DNA from: a virus
Length of the DNA stretch: 33,722 nt
Strand: one strand, 5' to 3'
Virus record (IMG/VR): IMGVR_UViG_3300031687_000059
Span: 1-33,722 of that record
Each line of letters begins with the position of its first letter. The first letter of the stretch is position 1. Position numbers and translations under genes: made by a program. The notes below the pieces were generated by a model that saw only the letters and a program-made list of their open reading frames with translations, searched no databases and was not told where the DNA came from. This document shows positions 7,375 through 14,414 of this stretch, piece after piece.

Positions 7375-7995
7375 ATGGCAATATCAACATTATCAAAATT
7401 TACAGTACCTTTAAGCAACGATCAAAGTTCAGCATCACAAGGTTTGTTGATGCCAAAACTTCAATATCGTTTTAGAGCAATACTTGAAGGTTTTGGAGTA
7501 TCAACACCTAGATCAGAATTAACAAAACAAGTAGTAGACATTACTAGACCTAACTTGACTTTTGACAACGTAACACTAGACGTTTACAACTCAAAAGTTT
7601 ATGTTGCTGGTAAACACACTTGGGAACCAATTACAATCACATTAAGAGATGATGTAAACAACTCAGTTACTAAACTTGTTGGCGAACAAATTCAGAAACA
7701 ATTTGATTTCTTTGAACAAAGTTCAGCGGCATCGGGTATTGATTACAAATTTACAACTCGAATTGAAATGTTAGACGGTGGTAACGGAGCAAGTACACCA
7801 AATGTATTAGAAACATTTGAGCTATACGGTGCTTATGTTGAAAACGTTAACTACAATTCACTAGCATACGCAACTTCAGATCCAGCTACAATCACAATGT
7901 CAATTAGATATGACAACTGTATACAAACACCAACAGGAACAGGTATTGGTACAGCAGTAGCTAGAACAATTGGTACTTTAAGTACTGGTGGTTAA
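7375..7995 (+). CDS. 19: Tail tube protein gp19
   Basis: Subunit of the rigid inner tail tube through which DNA passes. 206 residues, against 163 in T4. The tube fold is indicated by YRFRAILEGFG (residues 31-41), the PRSELTKQVVDITRPNLTFD strand pair, VYVAGKHTWEPITITLRDD (residues 77-95), ETFELYGAYVENVNYNSL and DPATITMSIRYDNC near the C-terminus. It lies directly after gp18 with a strong ribosome site and is followed by a rho-independent terminator, so gp18-gp19 form one heavily expressed late unit. Confidence 0.88.
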   Translation: MAISTLSKFTVPLSNDQSSASQGLLMPKLQYRFRAILEGFGVSTPRSELTKQVVDITRPNLTFDNVTLDVYNSKVYVAGKHTWEPITITLRDDVNNSVTKLVGEQIQKQFDFFEQSSAASGIDYKFTTRIEMLDGGNGASTPNVLETFELYGAYVENVNYNSLAYATSDPATITMSIRYDNCIQTPTGTGIGTAVARTIGTLSTGG

Positions 7996-8026
7996 TAAGA
8001 ATTAGAATTAGCATTTATAATACAAG

Positions 8027-8054
8027 AAAAGCGTCTTTATATGGCGCTTTTTTT
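8027..8054 (+). terminator. Rho-independent terminator after gp19
   Basis: Stem AAAAGCGTC (8027-8035) pairs with GGCGCTTTT (8043-8051) with one G-T pair. The loop is 7 bases, and 7 T residues follow from 8048. It lies 31 bases after the gp19 stop and just before the next late promoter. Confidence 0.8.
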
Positions 8055-8059
8055 GTGGC

Positions 8060-8067
8060 TATAAATA
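8060..8067 (+). promoter_or_regulatory. Late promoter for the 8075 operon
   Basis: Perfect TATAAATA, ending 7 bases before the ATG at 8075. There is no Shine-Dalgarno site. Confidence 0.7.
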
Positions 8068-8074
8068 CAAGTAT

Positions 8075-9475
8075 ATGCCAAAGATAAATGATTTTTTAAA
8101 AGGTATCCAAAACGGCCAACCCGGCATGAAGGACTTCCGTCACGCATCTAGATTGTTCATAGACGACAACTACAAATTGATGCCGAAACAGAAGTTCATG
8201 TTTCATGTGATGATTCAAACTGATGAATCAATGTTTGTTAACGGATACAATCCACAAGAAGACGCACAATTAGATATGTTGGTTAAGTCTTGTGACTTAC
8301 CTAGATACGGAATGAACCTAGAAGAGATGGTACAGTACAACAAGAAAGCATATGTGGCAACACGTATACAATACGAACCAGTCAACATTACATTTCATGA
8401 TGATCATGCTGACACTGTAAATGCTTTTTGGAAGAAATATTACGAGTATAATATAGCTGACTCTGTTAACCTTGGGAGCAGTGTAACAATGATGAATTAT
8501 CTAAAAGATAATGCATATGATTATATTACAGACAATAACACAAGAAATAGATTTTCTAGATGGGGACTAGATACACCAAAACAGAAAGCCAAACCTTACT
8601 TAAAAAGTATTATAATTTTTTTATTACACAAACAAAGATTTACATCCATGCAATTAGTAAATCCAGTTATTGGATCCTTTGCTCATGACACTGTAGACAA
8701 CGCCGATGGTGGTGGTACACTATCTAATGTTATGCAGGTTTATTATGAAACAGTATTGTATGATTCAGGTACAGTTAACAAAACTGATATGCCTGGATTT
8801 GCTACCTTAAATTATGATCACGAACCATCGCCATTGACAGTATTAGGTGGCGGAACCAACAGTATTTTTGGTCCAGGTGGCGTAGTCGACGGTATAGGTT
8901 CTGTAATGAAAAATGTACAAAGCGGAAATATACTAGGTGCAATATTAGGTGCATCAAACACCTACAACAATGCTAAAAAAATTAAGAAAAGAGATGCTAA
9001 GGAAGAACTAAAAGGCATTGCGAAAAGAGGTGTTCTAGAAGTTGCCAAACAAGCAGGTACAATTTCAAGCCCGGTAGCACAATTTGGTGTTGGTATAATT
9101 GGAGCGGCGGCAACAATAGCAACTGCAAAAGGATTAACCGACAACAATAATACAACAAATGCAACAGTTATATCAACTCCAGCATTTGACAGTGTTAATT
9201 TGCTTACTCCTAACGAATCATATAACTTAATAACATCTAATGCAGAAACAAAAGACATTATTGCAGGTCACATATATTATAAAGACATAGGTTCGAGAGC
9301 AGGACAAAGTGTTGCAGAAAGTGATATTACTTTTTCAAGTTCATCAAACGCAATCAAAAGAGTTTACAGAGCTAAAGCAATAACAGACATAAGAAAATTA
9401 GTTACAAATGGATTCATAAAAATAAGCAGAGAAACACAAGACATAACAGTTAACATAGAGAAAGTAGGATTATAA
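8075..9475 (+). CDS. Second tube-like tail protein (candidate baseplate-tube junction or cap)
   Basis: 466-residue virion protein. The N-terminal 280 residues look like a divergent tail-tube fold: KQKFMFHVMIQTDESMF, LVKSCDLPRYGMNLEEM, KKAYVATRIQYEPVNITFHD (the counterpart of the gp19 HTWEPITITLRDD strand), then MQVYYETVLYDSGTVN. The C-terminal part is Gly- and Ala-rich with a hydrophobic stretch (GVGIIGAAATIATA, about residues 335-348). Its place after gp19 and its tube-like signature suggest a T4 gp54/gp48-like tube initiator or cap, or another tube-associated protein. The assignment is inference, since I see no motif that decides between them. The stop overlaps the next ATG by one base. Confidence 0.5.
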   Translation: MPKINDFLKGIQNGQPGMKDFRHASRLFIDDNYKLMPKQKFMFHVMIQTDESMFVNGYNPQEDAQLDMLVKSCDLPRYGMNLEEMVQYNKKAYVATRIQYEPVNITFHDDHADTVNAFWKKYYEYNIADSVNLGSSVTMMNYLKDNAYDYITDNNTRNRFSRWGLDTPKQKAKPYLKSIIIFLLHKQRFTSMQLVNPVIGSFAHDTVDNADGGGTLSNVMQVYYETVLYDSGTVNKTDMPGFATLNYDHEPSPLTVLGGGTNSIFGPGGVVDGIGSVMKNVQSGNILGAILGASNTYNNAKKIKKRDAKEELKGIAKRGVLEVAKQAGTISSPVAQFGVGIIGAAATIATAKGLTDNNNTTNATVISTPAFDSVNLLTPNESYNLITSNAETKDIIAGHIYYKDIGSRAGQSVAESDITFSSSSNAIKRVYRAKAITDIRKLVTNGFIKISRETQDITVNIEKVGL

Positions 9476-9852
9476 TGGCTGAATTTTATACAAACTTACC
9501 ACCAAAAGAAAGCAATAGTTTAGACAAAACTATACAACAGTTAACAACAACAAACTATCAATCAGATTACGAAATGAATCCAGCTGATTATGATGCCTGT
9601 ATTGCATTTTTTGTTAAGCGAGGATTTAAAAGAGCATCTGCAGAATCTACTGCATATGTGATAATGGCCCAAGCAAAGATAGACAACATGAACCCGCAAG
9701 AATTAATAAACAAATTATCTGGTGCTTCGGAAGTACAACTATCAGAACTAATAACAATAATATTAAATGCTAACAGATATAAGTCAAGTAGACTAGGTGT
9801 TAGACAAACACTGGCAACCAAAGAACTTGTATCTAGAAACATTCTAGATTAA
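9475..9852 (+). CDS. Conserved marine T4-like phage protein, 125 residues
   Basis: Function unknown. It begins MAEFYTNLPPKESNSLDKTI and has a helical core, YDACIAFFVKRGFKRASAES then INKLSGASEVQLSELITIIL, followed by NRYKSSRLG near the C-terminus. Small proteins of this pattern occur beside gp4 in other marine T4-like phages, so it is probably a virion or assembly protein. It sits in an operon overlapping the tube-like gene (TAATG) and gp4 by one base at each end, which implies coupled translation. Confidence 0.6.
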   Translation: MAEFYTNLPPKESNSLDKTIQQLTTTNYQSDYEMNPADYDACIAFFVKRGFKRASAESTAYVIMAQAKIDNMNPQELINKLSGASEVQLSELITIILNANRYKSSRLGVRQTLATKELVSRNILD

Positions 9853-10292
9853 TGCTACCAAAATTTGCAAGAGGAAAATTTTCACCAAAGAATGGCGACA
9901 AGTATGTTGGCTTAAAAACTCCGACATACAGATCAAGTTGGGAACATGCTTTCATGAGATTATGTGACGAACATCCTAACGTCTATCAATGGGCTAGTGA
10001 ATCAATAAAGATTCCGTACAGACATCCATTCACAGGCAAGTACACTGTATACGTTCCGGATTTTTTTATAGTATACAATGATAAGAATGGAAAAAAACAT
10101 GCAGAGATGGTAGAAGTTAAACCTGCTGATCAAACAACAATGGAACGTGCTGGAAAAAGTCTAGCAAAGAAAAAACAAGTTGTGTTAAACATGGCCAAAT
10201 GGGAGGCCGCTACTGCTTATGCTAGACAAAGAAAAATAAAATTTAGGGTAGTTTCAGAAGATGACCTTTTTCACAACGGCAAACGTAAGTAA
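9852..10292 (+). CDS. 4: Head completion nuclease gp4
   Basis: Head-completion protein (T4 gp4, also called gp50), needed to make filled heads competent for tail joining. 146 residues, near the 150 of T4. A PD-(D/E)XK nuclease arrangement can be read: E31 in RSSWEHAF, D70 in VPDFF, and E88-V-K90 in VEVKP. The TYRSSWEHAF...WASESIKIPY pattern matches gp4 well. The ATG overlaps the stop of the previous gene (TAATG). The C-terminus is basic (HNGKRK), fitting DNA contact. Confidence 0.85.
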   Translation: MLPKFARGKFSPKNGDKYVGLKTPTYRSSWEHAFMRLCDEHPNVYQWASESIKIPYRHPFTGKYTVYVPDFFIVYNDKNGKKHAEMVEVKPADQTTMERAGKSLAKKKQVVLNMAKWEAATAYARQRKIKFRVVSEDDLFHNGKRK

Positions 10293-10295
10293 ATA
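10288..10295 (+). promoter_or_regulatory. Late promoter for gp16
   Basis: AGTAAATA, ending 5 bases before the ATG at 10301 and overlapping the last codons of gp4. Confidence 0.55.
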
Positions 10296-10300
10296 CGCAG

Positions 10301-10822
10301 ATGACAAAAAAATTAGAAGATATTCTTAATTTACCAAATGTCAAAGAGGCATTCAAAGAGGTAGATAAAAAAGAACAAGCCAAAGCTAACAAAGAAAAAA
10401 CAGGTGAGGTTATGAAAAACGTCGATCCTAAAACAGCAGAAGCACTTAAAAAATCTTATGCAGAGTTTGACAAGATAGCGGCCGCACTACCACAAGTAAA
10501 AGGACTAGGAGAACTAGGAGATTTAGAGCTAGACAAACTAGCAGTTGAATCAGAAGAGAGTTATAAAAATTTAATGGACCTAGGCATGAACGTCGATTCT
10601 CGTTATTCAGGACGTATATTTGAAGTTGCTAGTAATTTCCTTAAAAATGCCATAGATGCCAAGAGTTCAAAGATAGATAAAAAGCTAAAAATGGTTGATT
10701 TACAGCTTAAAAAAATGAAGTTAGACCAAGGTAACAAAGACGGTGGTACCATAGAAGAAAGTGACGGTTTTGTTATATCGGACCGTAATGAATTAATGAA
10801 GAAACTACTTAAAAAAGACTAA
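10301..10822 (+). CDS. 16: Terminase small subunit gp16
   Basis: Regulates DNA recognition and the motor/nuclease activities of gp17 during headful packaging. 173 residues, near T4 gp16 (164). Mostly helical and Lys/Glu-rich, with the signature of marine T4-like gp16: EFDKIAAALPQVKGLGELG, then SYKNLMDLGMNVDSRYSG, KLKMVDLQLKKMKLDQ, and a C-terminal ISDRNELMKKLLKK. The central helices fit the ring-forming coiled coil of T4 gp16. It has its own late promoter. Gene 17 is downstream, separated by two other genes, which differs from T4 where 16 and 17 are adjacent. Confidence 0.75.
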   Translation: MTKKLEDILNLPNVKEAFKEVDKKEQAKANKEKTGEVMKNVDPKTAEALKKSYAEFDKIAAALPQVKGLGELGDLELDKLAVESEESYKNLMDLGMNVDSRYSGRIFEVASNFLKNAIDAKSSKIDKKLKMVDLQLKKMKLDQGNKDGGTIEESDGFVISDRNELMKKLLKKD

Positions 10823-10825
10823 ATA
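10818..10825 (+). promoter_or_regulatory. Late promoter for gene at 10832
   Basis: ACTAAATA overlapping the gp16 stop codon, ending 6 bases before the ATG at 10832. It rules out a TTG start at 10826. Confidence 0.6.
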
Positions 10826-10831
10826 TTGCAT

Positions 10832-11455
10832 ATGAGCACTTTTACACAGTATCTATCAGAATCTAGCAAGTCATATGACTACAAAGTTAAGGTAGCAGGC
10901 GACATAAGCGATGACTTTGCATCTAGAATGGAAACAGCACTAGCAAAATTTGAAGTTGCTAAAATGTCAGCTGGTAAGAAGACACCTATAATGACTATGC
11001 CTTTAGATTTTCCTGCATTAAGCAATGAGTCAGTTACTATTTTTGATGTTACAACAAACTATCCTGTAACAGCAAATGTAATGAAAGAATATCTATCAGA
11101 CTACATGAACATAAATGCTTCAATGATCGTTGTTAGAAAGCCAGGTGAGCCAACAGAAGAATATCAAGCAAACATGCAGATAGGTCAAAAGTCAGAATAT
11201 GCAAACAAATTACAAGATGTTGAAATGAAAGATGCACCTAAAGTTAAAGCAGAAGAATTTTTTGGTGACAAATACAACATGAGCTTAATGAGAGAATTGT
11301 TAAAATCTAAAAAAGATAAAGATCAAGTTCCAGCTATGCCGGATGAAGATTCAAAAAACAAAGACGAAAAAAAATTACAAGACAAAGAAGAAAAAGGTAC
11401 ACCGAGTCCTCTTTCAAAAGCAACTAACAAACACCCGGACCCAAAGAGGAAGTAA
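10832..11455 (+). CDS. Putative head-internal or core protein with capsid-targeting leader
   Basis: 207 residues, family unnamed but present in marine T4-like phages. The N-terminus MSTFTQYLSES closely resembles the capsid-targeting leader of T4 internal proteins (MKTYQEFIAEA), where the prohead protease gp21 cuts after (I/L)xE. Here LSE ends at residue 10. The body has an alpha/beta part (YKVKVAGDISDDF, VAKMSAGKKTPIM, PLDFPALSNESVTIFDV, MKEYLSDYMNINASMIVV) and a charged C-terminus with alternating Lys and Asp/Glu. The start is set by the late promoter. An internal or core role is inference from the leader. The next gene begins 3 bases after the stop. Confidence 0.6.
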   Translation: MSTFTQYLSESSKSYDYKVKVAGDISDDFASRMETALAKFEVAKMSAGKKTPIMTMPLDFPALSNESVTIFDVTTNYPVTANVMKEYLSDYMNINASMIVVRKPGEPTEEYQANMQIGQKSEYANKLQDVEMKDAPKVKAEEFFGDKYNMSLMRELLKSKKDKDQVPAMPDEDSKNKDEKKLQDKEEKGTPSPLSKATNKHPDPKRK

Positions 11456-11458
11456 GTT

Positions 11459-12685
11459 ATGGAAATGATTGACGTATTAACAAAATTAAAAGAAATAGCA
11501 GAGTCTAAACCAGAGTTAGTAGCAGATGCAGTTGCAAACGTTCAAGCAACTAATCCACAAGCTGTTGTACAGAATGCAGTTCAAAGCGAACCAGCATTAA
11601 AAACAGATGAAGGCGGAATGTCAGATGCACACATAGGAGCTCAAGAAGCTCTAGGCGAATTCCAAGATGAAGACGGCAACTTAAAAGCACCAAAAACACA
11701 AGTAGTTGCGGCACTTACACAAAAAGCAAAAACAATGCCTTTCCCAGATAGTTACGAATATGAAATGGCGGCACAAATGGCGGTAGATGATTTCGATGAT
11801 GCAGGTCAAAGAAATCCAGACATGGACATGAGTTCAGAACAACCTACAGATGAAGGCAATGCGTTTGCACAAGCAGTGCAACAAGCTAAATCTTCAGGCA
11901 TGAAAAAAGGCGACAAATTTAAAGTTGGTGATGAAGAACACACGTTAAGAGACAGCGATTTTGAAAGGGAGAGCACACTAGATATGAAAACAGAAAAAAC
12001 AGAAGGTAAAGTACCAGCAGGCTTAAAAGCATACCAAGATAAAAAAGCAGGCAAAGAAGAGAAAAAAGAAACTGTAAAAGAAGCAATACAAATATCAACT
12101 GATTCTCCACAAGAAGCAAGTATGATGATGCAAATTTTAAAATTAGCAGGTGTTAAACCTGTTGATGATGCTATGATTGGTGCAGAGCCAGAACATGATC
12201 ACGAACACACTCACGGAGATGACAACGAAGCTTGTGGACCATCTTGTGCAGATCACGGTTGCGATTGTGAACACGGTAAAGCAGGTCAAGACGATGCAAT
12301 GGGTTCACAAGAGATGGGCAGAATGAGAGACATGATGACTGCTCCTGAAGAAGAAAAACAAGAAGAAACTTTCGACAACGAACCAGATGTAAAAGTACAA
12401 GACATAGACACGTTAGTAAATTTACACTCAGGTGGAATGAACAGAAAGAAAAGCCAGTACTCAAAAGCACAAGACGGCGACAATGCAATGGCAGTAGCTA
12501 AAGAAGATACTGTTACAGCAGAAGATTTAGCAAACAGTCTTAGAGCACAGTATGAAGGCTTCAAAGAATCATATCAAAAAGCGGCGAAAGTTGCAGAAGC
12601 AAAACCAGACTTCTTAGATATGGACAAAGATGGCGATAAAAAAGAACCAATGAAAAAAGCCATCAAAGACAAAGAAGCAAAGTAA
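11459..12685 (+). CDS. Acidic conserved phage protein with His/Cys-rich and EF-hand-like segments
   Basis: 408 residues, function unknown. It begins MEMIDVLTKLKEIAESKPEL after a GAGGAAG ribosome site at the end of the previous gene. Much of it is acidic and low-complexity. Residues about 244-274 are a cluster of His and Cys (HDHEHTHGDDNEACG, then CADHGCDCEHG) that could bind metal. The C-terminus carries DMDKDGDKKEPM (about residue 387), spaced like the calcium loop of an EF-hand. IMKLAGV-type text (MQILKLAGVKPVDDAM) also appears in the gene at 14415, so the two may be related. Cotranscribed with the 10832 gene, and probably structural or scaffold-associated. Confidence 0.6.
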   Translation: MEMIDVLTKLKEIAESKPELVADAVANVQATNPQAVVQNAVQSEPALKTDEGGMSDAHIGAQEALGEFQDEDGNLKAPKTQVVAALTQKAKTMPFPDSYEYEMAAQMAVDDFDDAGQRNPDMDMSSEQPTDEGNAFAQAVQQAKSSGMKKGDKFKVGDEEHTLRDSDFERESTLDMKTEKTEGKVPAGLKAYQDKKAGKEEKKETVKEAIQISTDSPQEASMMMQILKLAGVKPVDDAMIGAEPEHDHEHTHGDDNEACGPSCADHGCDCEHGKAGQDDAMGSQEMGRMRDMMTAPEEEKQEETFDNEPDVKVQDIDTLVNLHSGGMNRKKSQYSKAQDGDNAMAVAKEDTVTAEDLANSLRAQYEGFKESYQKAAKVAEAKPDFLDMDKDGDKKEPMKKAIKDKEAK

Positions 12686-12709
12686 TACTTTTCCAAGCAT
12701 CTAAACAGC

Positions 12710-12717
12710 GTTAAATA
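12710..12717 (+). promoter_or_regulatory. Late promoter for gp17
   Basis: GTTAAATA, ending 7 bases before the ATG at 12725. Confidence 0.6.
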
Positions 12718-12724
12718 CTATACC

Positions 12725-14314
12725 ATGGCGTATGTATCACTAGATAGCGATCAAATTAAGAAAGCTAACAAGAAACACAAATACACTAAAGAACAAGTGT
12801 TACAACTTGAACAGTGTATGGACGAAAAAGCAGGTCCTTTGTTCTTTATGAAAACTTTCATGAAGATACAGCACCCAGTAAAAGGGTCGATACCTTTTAA
12901 TCCATTTCCATATCAAGAGAGACTAATTGCAAGTTATAATGATCATAGATTTTCAATAGCTATGCTACCTAGACAGACAGGTAAAACAACCTGTGCTTCA
13001 GGCTTCCTTATTTGGTATGCTATGTTTAGACCGGATTCACAGATACTAATTGCGGCACACAAATACGCAGGTGCATCAGACATCATGTCAAGGGTGCGTT
13101 ATGCTTATGAGATGTTGCCCAGTTGGATCAAAGCAGGTGTAACACAGTACAACAGAAACAGTATAGAATTTGACAACGGTTCAAAAATATCAGCAACCAC
13201 AACAACAGAGAACACAGGACGGGGTATGTCACTTACACTAGTTTATTGTGATGAGTTTGCATTCGTACAACCACCTGAGAAAGCCAAAGAGTTTTGGACA
13301 TCACTATCACCTACCCTATCAACTGGTGGTAAGTGTATGATAACAAGCACACCTAACTCAGATGAAGATCAGTTTGCATTAATTTGGAAAGAGGCCAACA
13401 AAAGATTTGATGAATATGGCAACGACAAAGAAGTAGGAACAAACGGCTTCTATGCCATGAAAGCACATTGGTCAGAACACCCAGACAGAGACCAAGTATG
13501 GGCTGATGCAGAGAAGGCAAGGATAGGTGATGAGAGATTTAGAAGGGAACACGAATGTGAATTCTTAATCTATGATGAGACTTTGATTAATAGTACACAC
13601 CTAGTAGACATGGAAGCAACTGCACCTGTAGAAACAACCGGACAAGTACGTTGGTTTAAAAAGCCTACGCCAGGAATGACATATATGGTATCACTAGATC
13701 CTGCTATGGGAACAGGTGGTGATTATGCCGCAATACAAGTTTTTGAATTGCCAACATTTGATCAAGTAGGAGAATGGCATCATAATACAACACCCATGAA
13801 TCAACAAGTTAGAATTTTACAAGGTATTACTAAACATCTATATGATTCAATGATGGAACAAGATGCTAGTGCTACCCCACAAATATTTTACAGTATGGAA
13901 AACAACTCTATAGGTGAAGCGGCTCTATTAAGAGTTATGGATATAGGTGAAGAAAATATACAAGGTATGTTCTTATCCGAACCTATAAGAAAAGGACATA
14001 GAAGAAAATTTAGAAGAGGATTTAACACAACAGCAAAACACAAAATAGATGCTTGTACTAAATTCAAAGAATTAGTAGAAGGCGGAAAAATGAAAATTAG
14101 TTCACAATTATTAATATCAGAATTAAAGGACTTTGTTGCAAGTGGATTAAGCTTCAAAGCTAAACCTGGACAGCACGACGACCTTGTTAGTTCTTGTTTA
14201 TTAATGACACGTATGATAAAAGTACTTGCAGATTTTGATCCTAAAATATTTGAAAAATGGACAGACAGAACATCAGAGCTAACACCAATGCCAATCTTTG
14301 GTTCATTCAACTAA
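12725..14314 (+). CDS. 17: Terminase large subunit gp17
   Basis: ATP-driven DNA packaging motor and headful nuclease. 529 residues, against 610 in T4. ATPase domain: Walker A LPRQTGKTT (about residues 81-89), Walker B LVYCDEFAF (172-180) with D176/E177, and coupling motif ITSTPNSDEDQF shortly after. Nuclease domain: D325 in SLDPAMGTGGDY, E392 in YSMENNS, and D485/D486 in QHDDLV, the three acidic positions of the RNase H-like terminase nuclease. All key residues are intact. It is transcribed from its own late promoter and followed by a 100-base gap. Confidence 0.93.
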   Translation: MAYVSLDSDQIKKANKKHKYTKEQVLQLEQCMDEKAGPLFFMKTFMKIQHPVKGSIPFNPFPYQERLIASYNDHRFSIAMLPRQTGKTTCASGFLIWYAMFRPDSQILIAAHKYAGASDIMSRVRYAYEMLPSWIKAGVTQYNRNSIEFDNGSKISATTTTENTGRGMSLTLVYCDEFAFVQPPEKAKEFWTSLSPTLSTGGKCMITSTPNSDEDQFALIWKEANKRFDEYGNDKEVGTNGFYAMKAHWSEHPDRDQVWADAEKARIGDERFRREHECEFLIYDETLINSTHLVDMEATAPVETTGQVRWFKKPTPGMTYMVSLDPAMGTGGDYAAIQVFELPTFDQVGEWHHNTTPMNQQVRILQGITKHLYDSMMEQDASATPQIFYSMENNSIGEAALLRVMDIGEENIQGMFLSEPIRKGHRRKFRRGFNTTAKHKIDACTKFKELVEGGKMKISSQLLISELKDFVASGLSFKAKPGQHDDLVSSCLLMTRMIKVLADFDPKIFEKWTDRTSELTPMPIFGSFN

Positions 14315-14399
14315 TAACTGGTGCCTGTGTGCTACATAGAGTGCTGTGTATTGGTGGTAAAAACAACTTTAGTCATGTGTGCCGTTCAACAAAAAGACG
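14315..14399. other. Short intergenic stretch after gp17
   Basis: 85 bases rich in TGTG and TGGT runs with no open frame, no T-tract terminator and no clear hairpin. I see nothing interpretable in it. Confidence 0.4.
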
Positions 14400-14407
14400 T
14401 ATAAATA
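14400..14407 (+). promoter_or_regulatory. Late promoter for gene at 14415
   Basis: Perfect TATAAATA, ending 7 bases before the ATG at 14415. Confidence 0.7.
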
Positions 14408-14414
14408 ACACTAT

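Noticed and set aside
10479-10486. GCGGCCGC (NotI site) as a possible special signal
   Set aside because: It is simply three consecutive alanine codons in gp16 encoded under the same GCWGC avoidance; single occurrence.
12171-12488. Several minus-strand open frames opposite the genes at 11459, 14415 and 4619-6157
   Set aside because: Shadows of real genes in compositionally biased acidic or Ser/Thr-rich coding DNA; no promoters, no recognisable protein features.
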